Shown here: positions 23,801 to 32,396 of the stretch, one piece after another | How the letters are laid out: each line of letters starts with the position of its first letter | How positions within the stretch are numbered: the first letter of the stretch is position 1 | Assembly: GCA_016210485.1 (NCBI GenBank) | Contig: JACQUD010000036.1 | Span: forward strand, 1-38,398 | Source of the DNA: Chloroflexota bacterium | GTDB lineage: Bacteria; Chloroflexota; Dehalococcoidia; JACQUD01 | Direction of reading: 5' to 3' | DNA length: 38,398 bases | Translations under genes and position numbers: made by a program | Notes under the pieces: generated by a model | The model's input: only the letters and a program-made list of their open reading frames with translations | What the model was told of the DNA's origin: nothing | Databases searched by the model: none

Positions 23801-25006
23801 ATTCAGCTTTGGGGGAACCAGGAGGCCCTGAGCCACTCGGCGCAGGTCGGCGGCGGTGATTTTGTCCACAAGGGCCAATATCTCGTCCACAGCCATGATG
23901 CGTCCCCGGAGGAGCATCTGGGCGCCGGCCCACCCTGAGACGCTCCTGCTGTCCTCCATGCTCAGCAGCAGGCGGCCTTTGCTCATCTCCTGCGCCTTGG
24001 TCAGTTCCTCCTGAGGGACCTCCTTCTCTTTAAGACGCCGCAGCTCCTGGGCGATGGCGGCTAATGCATCCTGGACCCGTTTAGGGTCCACAGCGGCATA
24101 GACGGTGAAAGCCCCTGAGTCCAGGAAATGGCTGACGTAGCTGTGCACCTCGTAGGCCAGGCCCTGTCTCTCCCTCATCTCCAGGAAGAGGCGACTGCTC
24201 ATACCCTCGCCCAGCACCACACTCAGCAAGTCCAAGGCAAAGCGGTCGGGATGGCCCAGGGATAACCCCCGAGCCGCCAGGTTGATATAAACTTGCTCCG
24301 TTTTCCGGTGTTCCACCTTGGCCCGAAGGGCATCCTGGCTGTCCTGGGCCGGGATCCAGGGGACAGGGGAGCCCCGAGGCCAATCGGCGAAGGTATGGGC
24401 CAGGCTCTCTACCACCCGACCGTGGTCTATATCTCCGGCCACGCTGACCACGATATTGTTGGGGGCATATTGTCGAGCCATGTAGCCCAGCATGTCCTCC
24501 CGAGTCATGCCCCCCACTGTCTCCCGGGTACCGGCCACGTCCCGGCCCAGGGGCTGGCCGGGCCAGAGCACCTCGTCCAAAAGGAGATCCACCCGCTGCT
24601 GAGGGGAGTCCTGGATCATGTTCAACTCGTCCAGGATGACCTGGCGCTCCTTCTCCACATCCTCAGGGTCTCCCTTGGAATGACGCAGCATATCCACCAG
24701 GACATCCAGGGCCACGGGGAAATGGGGCTGAGCCACCTTGGCCCAGTAGACCGTCAGCTCTCGGTCCGTGCCGCCATTGAGAATACCTCCCACCCCTTCG
24801 ATGGCCTCGGAGATTTCCTTGGAGGTGGCCCGCCTCTGGGTCCCTTTGAAGCAAAGATGCTCCACAAAATGGGATATCCCAGCTATCTCCGGAGCCTCAT
24901 AGCGGGACCCGGCGCCCACGAAGATGCTCAGGCTGACGGAGCGGGCGTGGGGCATGGCCGCAGTGACGATGCGTAGCCCGTTATCCAGGACCTCTACCTT
25001 ATACAT
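23741..25006 (-). CDS. M16 family zinc metallopeptidase (processing peptidase type)
   Basis: A 421-residue insulinase/pitrilysin-family protease. The inverted zinc motif HFVEH (His46, Glu49, His50) and the downstream Glu in EKERQVILDE are present, so this is a catalytically complete subunit rather than the inactive partner. The second half (NLAARGLSLGHPDRFALDLL to the end) is the typical C-terminal M16 domain. ATG at 25006 (MYKVEVLDNGLRIVT) is chosen because homology begins there; the frame extends to 25084 through low-complexity Gly/Pro. It lacks a signal peptide. It lies 87 bases downstream of the MBL-fold gene on the same strand. Confidence 0.93.
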   Translation of the reverse strand: MYKVEVLDNGLRIVTAAMPHARSVSLSIFVGAGSRYEAPEIAGISHFVEHLCFKGTQRRATSKEISEAIEGVGGILNGGTDRELTVYWAKVAQPHFPVALDVLVDMLRHSKGDPEDVEKERQVILDELNMIQDSPQQRVDLLLDEVLWPGQPLGRDVAGTRETVGGMTREDMLGYMARQYAPNNIVVSVAGDIDHGRVVESLAHTFADWPRGSPVPWIPAQDSQDALRAKVEHRKTEQVYINLAARGLSLGHPDRFALDLLSVVLGEGMSSRLFLEMRERQGLAYEVHSYVSHFLDSGAFTVYAAVDPKRVQDALAAIAQELRRLKEKEVPQEELTKAQEMSKGRLLLSMEDSRSVSGWAGAQMLLRGRIMAVDEILALVDKITAADLRRVAQGLLVPPKLNLAVVGPLRRDSRLASLLSL

Positions 25007-25093
25007 ACTCCCATCCCCAAGACTTGGGGAGCGGTTTCCCCGCCCCCCAGTCCCCATTCTAGGCCCTGGCCAGGGGCCGGTCAATCTAGCCCC

Positions 25094-25726
25094 TCATGAG
25101 GAAGCCCAGAGGACGTCACCGCATAGGTCAGGCGGGCGAGGGCGACCCAGGAAGGCGGCGATGGCCGGCCTCTCCTGGCCCAGGGTAGTATCATCGCCAT
25201 GGCCGGGATAGACAAAGATGTTATCAGGAAGGGGAAGTAGATGGCTCTGGATGCTGGACAGGATGGTGGCCAGGTCCTGCGGGGTCCTGGTCTTGCCCGG
25301 CCCTCCGGGGAAAAGGGTATCGCCCGAGAACAGGTGCTTGCGAAAACGGAAGCAGAGGCTCCCCGGCGTATGTCCTGGGGTATACATGACCTCCAGGGTG
25401 ACATCGCCCAGGGAGACCCTGTGGCCGTCCTCCAGGGCCAGGTCGGAGGCTACCCCCAGGCCCGGGGCATCCAGAGGGTGGGCCGCCACCGGCACCTTCA
25501 AAGCGGCAATGAGCTGGGGCAAGGCTTGGATATGATCCCTGTGGTTATGGGTCATGAGGATGTATTTCAGTTCCAGCCCCCGGGCTTCGGCCAGGATTTT
25601 CTCCGGCTCGGCGGGGGCATCGATGAGAGCCGCGTGGCTGGTCCTGGGGCATGCCACCAAATAGCAATTGGTGGCGAAGGGACCCAGAGTCATCTTATGA
25701 ATGAGCACCTCTCCACGGTAGTGCAA
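25094..25726 (-). CDS. MBL-fold metallo-hydrolase (glyoxalase II-like)
   Basis: A 210-residue metallo-beta-lactamase-fold hydrolase. The metal motif is THNHRDH (HxHxDH), with the other ligands in YTPGHTPGS, the Asp in FSGDTLFPGG, and the last His in YPGHGDDTT. This composition fits small glyoxalase II-like thioesterases or related hydrolases. TTG at 25726 is supported by GAGAGGA 9 bases upstream. GTG at 25708 would give the more usual N-terminus (LIHKMTLGPFATNCYLV) but has the purine run directly against it. It is probably co-transcribed with the M16 peptidase. Confidence 0.9.
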   Translation of the reverse strand: MHYRGEVLIHKMTLGPFATNCYLVACPRTSHAALIDAPAEPEKILAEARGLELKYILMTHNHRDHIQALPQLIAALKVPVAAHPLDAPGLGVASDLALEDGHRVSLGDVTLEVMYTPGHTPGSLCFRFRKHLFSGDTLFPGGPGKTRTPQDLATILSSIQSHLLPLPDNIFVYPGHGDDTTLGQERPAIAAFLGRPRPPDLCGDVLWASS

Positions 25727-25835
25727 GGCCGCGCTTCCTCTCTCCAGGATTTGCCATAAGGTTAGCAGGGGCCTATCCCCTCTGTCAAAGGGATGGCGGT
25801 ATTGCCCGTTTGCTGGCGCTGGCTTTGACCTACAC

Positions 25836-26672
25836 CTATAAACTGTTACTAGTAGCTTCAGGCTCGGGCACTGCGGAAATAAGGGCCTTTGTGTAGGAAT
25901 GATGGGGATGGCTCAGAAGCTCCTCCGTTTCTGCCATCTCCACAATTTTGCCCATATACATCACCGCTATGCGCCGACACATGTAGCGTGCCACCGCTAG
26001 GTCGTGGGTAATGTATAGATAGCTGATGTTGAACCGCTGCTGCAAATCTAACATCAACTTCATAATCCCGATGCGCACCGAGACGTCCAGCATGGAAGTC
26101 GGCTCATCAGCCACGACGAAGGTCGGGTTGAGAATGAGCGCTCGGGCAATGGCCACTCGCTGCCGCTGGCCGCCGCTCAGCTCATGGGGATAACGGAACA
26201 GATATTGCTTTGGAGGGATGATGCCCACCAGGGCTAGCATTTCCCTCACTCGCTCCTCCCTTTCCTTCAGGTTGCCTATACCCTGGACCACCATAGGCTC
26301 CACTATCGTGTCGTAGATGGTGCGCCTGGGATTCATAGACTCGTAAGGGTCCTGAAATATCATCTGGACCTGGCGCCTGAACTGCCGCCTCAGGCTGGAA
26401 GAGAGGTGTGCCACATCCTGCATTTCGCCACCCAGAGGGAAGTAAATGTGGCCAGCATCCGGTTCAAGGAGCTTTACCAGAAGCTTCCCTGTGGTGGTCT
26501 TGCCACATCCTGACTCGCCCACTAGGCCTAAAGTCTCGCCAGGGCCAATATCTAAGGAGATATCGTCCACGGCATGCACATATGAGGTGGGCTTTAGGAA
26601 CACGTTCCGGCTCACGGGGAACCACTTCCTCAGGCTTTCCACCTTCACCAAGGTGTCGAAAGAGGGGGTCAC
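25836..26672 (-). CDS. Dipeptide/oligopeptide ABC transporter ATP-binding protein (OppF/DppF-like)
   Basis: A 278-residue ATPase, one of the pair that powers the peptide-type importer. Motifs are Walker A GESGCGKTTTG, the signature HELSGGQRQRVAIARAL, Walker B FVVADEPTSMLDV, and the switch His in YITHDL. The protein stops before the C-terminal Cys-rich oligopeptide extension that its partner keeps. The ATG overlaps the partner gene stop by ATGA. It is the last gene of the five-gene operon 31795-25836. Confidence 0.95.
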   Translation of the reverse strand: MTPSFDTLVKVESLRKWFPVSRNVFLKPTSYVHAVDDISLDIGPGETLGLVGESGCGKTTTGKLLVKLLEPDAGHIYFPLGGEMQDVAHLSSSLRRQFRRQVQMIFQDPYESMNPRRTIYDTIVEPMVVQGIGNLKEREERVREMLALVGIIPPKQYLFRYPHELSGGQRQRVAIARALILNPTFVVADEPTSMLDVSVRIGIMKLMLDLQQRFNISYLYITHDLAVARYMCRRIAVMYMGKIVEMAETEELLSHPHHSYTKALISAVPEPEATSNSL

Positions 26673-27652
26673 GACCGCCCTCTCTCAGATTCCTGCACGG
26701 GATGCCAGCAGGCGGCAAACTGATCAGGCCCATGCTTCTCAAAGGCTGGCTCCTCGGTTTTGCAAATCTCAGTGGCATAATGGCAGCGGGGATGAAAGCG
26801 GCAAGCTGAAGGGGGGGAAACCAAGTCCGGGGGGTCTCCTTCCAAGGGCTCCAGGGCCAGCTTGGGACCGTGGAGCCGCGGGAAACAGGATAACAAAGCC
26901 TGGGTGTAGCGGTGGCGGAAATGTTCAAAGAGCACCCCGGTGGGAGCTATCTCCACTATCTTGCCAGCATACATCACAGCTATCCGGGCGCTCACTTGGG
27001 CGATGACGCCGATGTCATGGGAAATGTACATGATGCTGGTGTGGAGGTCTCGCTGCACGCGCTTCAGCTCTTCCAGCACCAGATGCTGGACTATCACATC
27101 CAGCGCGGTGGTGGGCTCATCGGCCACTACCACCGATGGCTGGCAAGATAGCGCCAGAGCGATGACTGCCCGTTGCCTCATGCCACCGCTTAGCTCGTGG
27201 GGATATCGGCGCAGGAGCGCCTCTTCCAACCCAACCAGGCCAAAGAGGTGAGCCGCCCGTTCCCTGGCCTCCTGGAGAGATCCCCTCTGGTGGACAAGGA
27301 TAGCCTCTTCGATCTGGCTCCCCACCCGCGCTACGGGGTTAAGCGAGCTCATGGCTGCCTGGAACACCATGGAGATGTGCTGCCACCGCCAGCGCCGCAT
27401 CTCCTCATCCCCTAGCTGCAACAGGTCCGTTCCGTTGAGGAGAATGCGACCACTGAGGATCCGAGCGTTGTCCGGCAGGACCCGTAGGAGACAAAGGGCG
27501 ATGGATGTTTTGCCGCAGCCCGATTCGCCCACCACCCCCAGGGCCTCCCCCTGGGCCAGGGTGAAGGAGACATTGTCCACCGCTCTGACTTCGCCCTGGC
27601 GCGTCAGATAGTGCATGGTGAGCTCCTCCACTTGGAGAACGGGCGCTGGCAC
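26669..27652 (-). CDS. Dipeptide/oligopeptide ABC transporter ATP-binding protein (OppD/DppD-like)
   Basis: A 327-residue ATPase with Walker A GESGCGKTSIA, the signature HELSGGMRQRAVIALAL, Walker B VVVADEPTTALDV, and the switch His in YISHDIGV. The C-terminal oligopeptide-transporter extension with Cys is present (CRFHPRCHYATEICKTEEP), a place where some DppD proteins hold an Fe-S cluster. GTG at 27652 is chosen because it overlaps the OppC stop (TAGTG) and GAGG lies 8 bases upstream. The frame runs on to 27823, but only inside the permease gene. Confidence 0.95.
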   Translation of the reverse strand: MPAPVLQVEELTMHYLTRQGEVRAVDNVSFTLAQGEALGVVGESGCGKTSIALCLLRVLPDNARILSGRILLNGTDLLQLGDEEMRRWRWQHISMVFQAAMSSLNPVARVGSQIEEAILVHQRGSLQEARERAAHLFGLVGLEEALLRRYPHELSGGMRQRAVIALALSCQPSVVVADEPTTALDVIVQHLVLEELKRVQRDLHTSIMYISHDIGVIAQVSARIAVMYAGKIVEIAPTGVLFEHFRHRYTQALLSCFPRLHGPKLALEPLEGDPPDLVSPPSACRFHPRCHYATEICKTEEPAFEKHGPDQFAACWHPVQESERGRS

Positions 27653-28602
27653 TAGCGGCGCCTCAGCCTGGGGTTGACTACTTCGTCCAAAGCACGGCCC
27701 ACTAGATAGAAAGAGCCGCAAAGCAGTGTTATGGATAGGCCAGCGGGCATGAGGAGCCACCAATATTTGGCGCTGCTCAGCAAGTAGCCAGCAGACTGGG
27801 CGGTGTGGATCATGATGCCCCAACTCATCCTGATGTTCAGTATTCCGAAGAAGGATAGGACTGCCTCGGAGAATATGGCGGCCGTTACGGTGAACATCAT
27901 GTAGAGGAAAGCCAGGGGCAGTAGGTTGGGGACAATGTGAACAAGGATAACATGAAGATGGCTGCCTCCGGACACGCGCGCCGCCTCAATATACGGTTTA
28001 ACCTTGAGCCCCAGTGCCTGGGACTTGATGATGATAGCAGTGCCCCCAAACCCCGAAACTATGCCTATGACGATGGCCAGGGAGTACATATTCAGGTTGA
28101 ATAAAACGCCCAGCACTATGAGAAGAGCAACGGTGGGCATCATGACGATGATATCGGCCAGACGCATGAGAACGACATCCACTACCCCTCCAAGATATCC
28201 CGAAGCAGCCCCTACGCCGGTGCCCACCACCACAGTGACCAGGGCGGCCAGAAGTCCCAGGGCAAACTCCGCCTTGGCGCTATACATAAGCTGGCTCAGA
28301 ATATCGCGCCCAACTGGGTCCGTTCCTAAAAGGTGCGCGATGGAAGGGGCCGCCGGCTGCACAACCTCGTCGAAGGCATATCCTATCACCGGGTCATACA
28401 CTTTGGGGTCCCAGACCGTCGCCATCAGGATGGGATGGCCGACCACCATCAGTGCGAAGACTAGAATGATTCCCAACCCCACCAGGCCAATCTTGTTCTG
28501 AGAGAAAAGGGCCCATAAAGAACTAGCTGAGCGCCAGAACAATTGCGCTCTCACTCGCCAGAGGTGTCCCTGGAGTGCCAACTCAGAAGTCTCTTTCGTC
28601 AT
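27652..28602 (-). CDS. Dipeptide/oligopeptide ABC transporter permease (OppC/DppC-like)
   Basis: A 316-residue inner membrane permease with a first helix near residues 40-60 and five more in the C-terminal permease domain. HLLGTDPVGRDILSQLMYSAK is the family hallmark and EAARVSGGSHLHVILVHIVPN is the EAA loop. The ATG overlaps the OppB stop by ATGA and the stop overlaps the OppD start by one base, so translation is fully coupled. Confidence 0.95.
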   Translation of the reverse strand: MTKETSELALQGHLWRVRAQLFWRSASSLWALFSQNKIGLVGLGIILVFALMVVGHPILMATVWDPKVYDPVIGYAFDEVVQPAAPSIAHLLGTDPVGRDILSQLMYSAKAEFALGLLAALVTVVVGTGVGAASGYLGGVVDVVLMRLADIIVMMPTVALLIVLGVLFNLNMYSLAIVIGIVSGFGGTAIIIKSQALGLKVKPYIEAARVSGGSHLHVILVHIVPNLLPLAFLYMMFTVTAAIFSEAVLSFFGILNIRMSWGIMIHTAQSAGYLLSSAKYWWLLMPAGLSITLLCGSFYLVGRALDEVVNPRLRRR

Positions 28603-29750
28603 CGGTACCGGATCCTGGGGTCGAGCACTACGTAGAGAACGTCAGCCACCAGGTGGGCTACCAGAGCGAACATCCCGGTGAAAAGGAAGGCGCCCACAGC
28701 CAGGGGCAGATCCTCGGTCACGGCGGCGTCCAGCAGGGTCAAGCCCATGCCAGGCCAGGAGAAGATGCTCTCAGTGATCACCCCGCCGTCAATGGCGAAG
28801 GCAAGGCTGAAAACGAAGCTGGTGACCACAGGCAGAAGGGCGTTCCTGGCCACGTATCGGTCCCGAACCACGTTTTCGGGGAGGCCCCTGGCCCGCGCGG
28901 CAAAGACATAGTCCTCTCTGAGAGTCTCCAGCATGCTGTTGCGCGTCAGCAGCATGGTGCCAGCGAAGGAGATTAGACCCAGCGTCAAAATGGGCAAGAC
29001 TGTATGCTTGATAATGTCAAAGGCGAGCCCCCCATATCCTGAGCCCCACCAGGCCAGGACCATGAGGCTCACCACGGCCACCGACACAGCCATAAGTATT
29101 TGCCTGGGGTGAGGCACTCTAATCGCTCGAAGTGCCAGAGCACCGGCGAAGATAGAAGCCAAGAATCCTGCGCCAGTCAGAAGCAAACGAACGAAAATGA
29201 AGTTGCTGTTTACCGTGGTTCTTACCCAAAGCTCTGGCGTTACGAACTTGCCCACAGGGAACCAGCCTAGCTGCAAGGCAAAGATCCATATAATGACCAG
29301 GGCGAACCACGGCGTGAAGACAGTATAAAGGTAGACGCCACCGACGGTGGCCACATATTCCACGGGCCTGCCCCTCCGCCAGGCGATTATCTTACCCAGC
29401 ACAAAGCCGATATAGAAGGAGACCACCGTGGCTGATACGAACAGGAGCAGCGTCCGAGGAAGCCGTTCCAGGATGATAGAGGTCACCGTCCTGGGGAAGT
29501 AACGAAAGGAGACGCCTAAATCCCCCTGGAAGAAATTGCTCACGTAAATGACGAACTGCTGCCAGACGGACTTGTCCAGCCCAAAAGAGGCAGCGATGGC
29601 TCGGCGGCTCTCGGGCGGCACCTTGGGGTCGAGGGTGTATATGGAGGTGTAGTCCCCCGGCTGCGCCTGGATGAGAATGAAGACGAGGGCCAGGAAAGCC
29701 AGCAACACAATGGCCATTTGAACCAGGCGGCGCAGCAGATATCCAGTCAT
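28599..29750 (-). CDS. Dipeptide/oligopeptide ABC transporter permease (OppB/DppB-like)
   Basis: A 383-residue permease, somewhat longer than the usual 310-340 because of extra hydrophobic sequence between the domain halves (about 195-250). MTGYLLRRLVQMAIVLL at the start and the EAA region DYVFAARARGLPENVV are diagnostic. WPGMGLTLLDA is the closing hallmark. The ATG follows the hairpin at 29787-29822 and has no good Shine-Dalgarno sequence, which would lower permease synthesis compared with the binding protein. Confidence 0.95.
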   Translation of the reverse strand: MTGYLLRRLVQMAIVLLAFLALVFILIQAQPGDYTSIYTLDPKVPPESRRAIAASFGLDKSVWQQFVIYVSNFFQGDLGVSFRYFPRTVTSIILERLPRTLLLFVSATVVSFYIGFVLGKIIAWRRGRPVEYVATVGGVYLYTVFTPWFALVIIWIFALQLGWFPVGKFVTPELWVRTTVNSNFIFVRLLLTGAGFLASIFAGALALRAIRVPHPRQILMAVSVAVVSLMVLAWWGSGYGGLAFDIIKHTVLPILTLGLISFAGTMLLTRNSMLETLREDYVFAARARGLPENVVRDRYVARNALLPVVTSFVFSLAFAIDGGVITESIFSWPGMGLTLLDAAVTEDLPLAVGAFLFTGMFALVAHLVADVLYVVLDPRIRYR

Positions 29751-29786
29751 GTTAATGTATATATTCTTTCATTATTGTGGAAGAGA

Positions 29787-29822
29787 TATAGAAGAGGCCC
29801 GGTTTCCCGGGCCTCTTCTATA
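29787..29822 (-). terminator. Intra-operon 16-bp hairpin with GAAA tetraloop
   Basis: A perfect 16-bp stem (arms 29787-29802 and 29807-29822) closes on GAAA when read as RNA on the minus strand, a stable GNRA loop. It starts 14 bases after the stop of the binding protein gene. The bases after it (TCTCTTCCAC) are not a uninterrupted U-run, so partial termination or protection of the upstream mRNA from 3' exonuclease is more likely than a full stop. Confidence 0.85.
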
Positions 29823-29836
29823 GATCAGCTATCCTA

Positions 29837-31795
29837 TCACTCTATCCGCGTGTAGGCCAGAGGCCCGTTGGCTGACTGGAAGTAGTTCTGTATTCCATCC
29901 AGGATGGTCACAAAGGGGAAGATAACGTTCTGGCGGACTGGCTCCAGGATCTGGGTAGTGAAGAGCACCACGTAGGGCGAGTCCTCTGCCAGGAACTCCT
30001 GCATCTTGAAGGCGATCTCCTTAGCCTTATCGATGTCGGTCTCCGCTATCAAGTCCTCGGCCAATTTATCGAACTCAGGGTTAGAGTAGCCTCCGGCGTT
30101 GTTATCCCCCAGGACGCTGTGCTTGGAGTGGAAGAAGTTCTCCAGGTAGGTTGGGAACACGGTGAGGCCCCAGCCCAGAATCCACATATCGAAGTTCTGC
30201 TCCTCGAACACCCGGGGCACTATGACGTTGAAGCCCGTCAGGTTGGCCCTGACCGGTATCCCCATCTCTCTCAGCCATTGCTCAATCCAGACAGCGTAGG
30301 TAGCGCGGAGGGGGTCGTAGCCGGCGCTAGGCGCGAGGATCTCCAGCTCGGGCACGGGCTTGCCATTGGGCATCTTGAGCCCCTGGCCTGGGGTAACAGC
30401 GCGGGCGGTGGCGTTCCACGCGGGATCTGTCGCCCAGGTAAAGCCGGCCCCCTTGAGCAGCTTGACCACCTCATTGACTCGCTGCTCTCTGGTGAGCCCC
30501 TTGCCCAGTTGGGGCACGTCGGGGTTATACCACGCGCCGTTGCCAGGGGGAACCATGGTGTAGGCCGAGTTGGCCACACCTTGAAGAATAGTCTGGGTCA
30601 CGAACTCTTTGTCGATGAGGATGGCCACCGCTTGGCGGAAGGCAGCGATGTCCATGGGCGGCCTTCTCGTGTTGAAGCCCAGATAGCGGATGCCGTTGGG
30701 GGCGTTGACCAGTACTCGTATATCAGATTTGCCAGCCAGTTGTTGCTGGAATCCTCTGGCCATGCCCAGGGGTGTGGTTATGTAGTCGATCTCCCCCTTT
30801 TGCAGCGCCAGAAAAGCCCCGTCATAGGTAGGATAGACGCTGAAGATTACCGAGCTAGCGTAGGGCCCGCGGGTGAAGTTCAGGGATACTTCCCCTCCCT
30901 CCTGACCGTAGGCGACCTCTTTGAAGACCCCGGGCTTTTCTTCCGAGTAAGCGCCGCTCTTATACTGGGTCACTGTGGAGCCGGCGAAGAAGTACTCCGG
31001 GTTCTTCTCGACCTCCACAAAGGCACCTTGTTCCCATTTGACGAAGACCATCTCGGCGGCGGCCGGCTCATTCTGGGGCACAATGGCGAAGAGGGCTTTC
31101 TGCTGGTCTTCCACGGTGGCTGCTTTCCTGGCCTCGTTTACCAGAGGCTCCCAGAAGTGCTTGGCCACAAACTGCTGGCCGGAGACGCCATACTGCCACT
31201 TGGCCAACCCTGGTTGCTTCTTGAAGAAGAACTTCACAGTCTGGTCGCCGACCGTCTCAACTTTAGCTATGAATTCCGGGTCCACCTTATCGGCCCAGTT
31301 TCCGGGCAGCTGGAACTCAAGGGCGGTGTTTATAGTGAAGGCCACGTCATCAGCAATTATTGGCTGCCCATCGCTCCACTTGGCGGGCTTAAGTTTTACG
31401 GTGGCGGTGAGAAAGTCTCCCTCCTGGATAAAGGAGGTGGGGAAGCCTTCGGCCCATGCGGGCACCCAATCGAAGCGGGCGTCGGAGAGCCCGTATAGGA
31501 AGGGATAACGGTTGAGATTTGCGTAGTAGTTATAGGCAGTGGCCCCAGGACCCAACATGAACCAGATGTTGGTGCTGGTGATGTCCGCCGGCATCCCGAT
31601 GCGCCAGACCTTGGGCTGGGGGGTTGGCGTAGGGACGGGTGTGGCTGTGGGCCTGGGCGTGGACGTTGCTGTGGGGCTAGGGACACGGGTGGGGGTGGGA
31701 GTGGGAGCTGCTTTTCCACAGGCGCTGGCCACGAGGGCCAGCAGAATCACCAGGGCAGCGATAACAAGTGATGTCTTCAGACTTCTGCGAACCAT
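29837..31795 (-). CDS. Family 5 solute-binding lipoprotein (dipeptide/oligopeptide type)
   Basis: A 652-residue lipoprotein that binds the ligand of the importer encoded downstream. The signal peptide ends in a lipobox at about residue 26 (LVASAC). A Pro/Thr linker (about 31-60) follows. The family 5 fold is recognised by KWSDGQPIIADDVAFTIN, RYLGFNTRRPPMD, FRQAVAILIDKEFV and the C-terminal AGGYSNPEFDKLAEDLI. AGGAGG lies 4 bases before the ATG. The family takes peptides, but also nickel, sugars and other ligands, and the ligand is not evident. The 190-bp upstream gap (31796-31985) contains a TTGACA at 31900-31905 without a convincing -10. Confidence 0.94.
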   Translation of the reverse strand: MVRRSLKTSLVIAALVILLALVASACGKAAPTPTPTRVPSPTATSTPRPTATPVPTPTPQPKVWRIGMPADITSTNIWFMLGPGATAYNYYANLNRYPFLYGLSDARFDWVPAWAEGFPTSFIQEGDFLTATVKLKPAKWSDGQPIIADDVAFTINTALEFQLPGNWADKVDPEFIAKVETVGDQTVKFFFKKQPGLAKWQYGVSGQQFVAKHFWEPLVNEARKAATVEDQQKALFAIVPQNEPAAAEMVFVKWEQGAFVEVEKNPEYFFAGSTVTQYKSGAYSEEKPGVFKEVAYGQEGGEVSLNFTRGPYASSVIFSVYPTYDGAFLALQKGEIDYITTPLGMARGFQQQLAGKSDIRVLVNAPNGIRYLGFNTRRPPMDIAAFRQAVAILIDKEFVTQTILQGVANSAYTMVPPGNGAWYNPDVPQLGKGLTREQRVNEVVKLLKGAGFTWATDPAWNATARAVTPGQGLKMPNGKPVPELEILAPSAGYDPLRATYAVWIEQWLREMGIPVRANLTGFNVIVPRVFEEQNFDMWILGWGLTVFPTYLENFFHSKHSVLGDNNAGGYSNPEFDKLAEDLIAETDIDKAKEIAFKMQEFLAEDSPYVVLFTTQILEPVRQNVIFPFVTILDGIQNYFQSANGPLAYTRIE

Positions 31796-31985
31796 GTTTC
31801 CTCCTTTTCTGGGCTACTGCCTTGGCCTTGGCTAACTCTTTGAATTCAATGCTTCACAGAGTGGAATGTTGGATAAGTTTCTCATATTCATAGCATCCTT
31901 GTCAAACCGATGCTTCTAACTCCAGAGGCTTCTCCAGCGCTCATATGTAATAAGCTAAAGGTGAGCCGGAATCCGTTCTTGCTTC

Positions 31986-32381
31986 TCAGGTCCTGTTATT
32001 GTCTGGCTGCCCCAGGGAGCTCCTCAGCTGGGCCAGCTCCCCATCCAGACTGCGGATGCGTTTGGACATGTTCTCAAGGATTCGAAAGGCCAAGGAAGGG
32101 TCCTCATGGACCCGGCGGAGGAAGGTCTTCTTGTCCACGGTTAGCGCCCTGGCCTGGCCCAGGGCACGCACTGTGGCTGAACGGGGCTGCCTGTCGAAAA
32201 GCGCCATCTCCCCAAAGACATCCCCACTGCCTAGCACGCTCAGACGGGTCTCCTTGCCTTCATCCTCCCTGACCACCTCCATCTTCCCCGACTGGATGAC
32301 GAACATGCAGTCCCCCATCTCGCCCTGGCGGACTACAGTCGCACCATCCTCATAGACCTTCCCCAAAGCCCGTATATGCAC
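31986..32381 (-). CDS. Stand-alone cyclic nucleotide-binding domain protein
   Basis: A 131-residue protein made of one cNMP-binding beta-barrel (about 5-110) and a short C-terminal helix. EGKETRLSVLGSGDVFGEMALF and RSATVRALG form the phosphate-binding cassette with the key Glu and Arg. There is no DNA-binding domain, so it is not a CRP-type regulator but a sensor module that would act on a partner protein. Its GTG start is preceded by GGAGG, and it lies 15 bases after the stop of the flavoprotein gene, so the two are co-expressed. Which nucleotide it binds is not visible. Confidence 0.92.
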   Translation of the reverse strand: MHIRALGKVYEDGATVVRQGEMGDCMFVIQSGKMEVVREDEGKETRLSVLGSGDVFGEMALFDRQPRSATVRALGQARALTVDKKTFLRRVHEDPSLAFRILENMSKRIRSLDGELAQLRSSLGQPDNNRT

Positions 32382-32396
32382 CTTGCCTCCAGAGCC

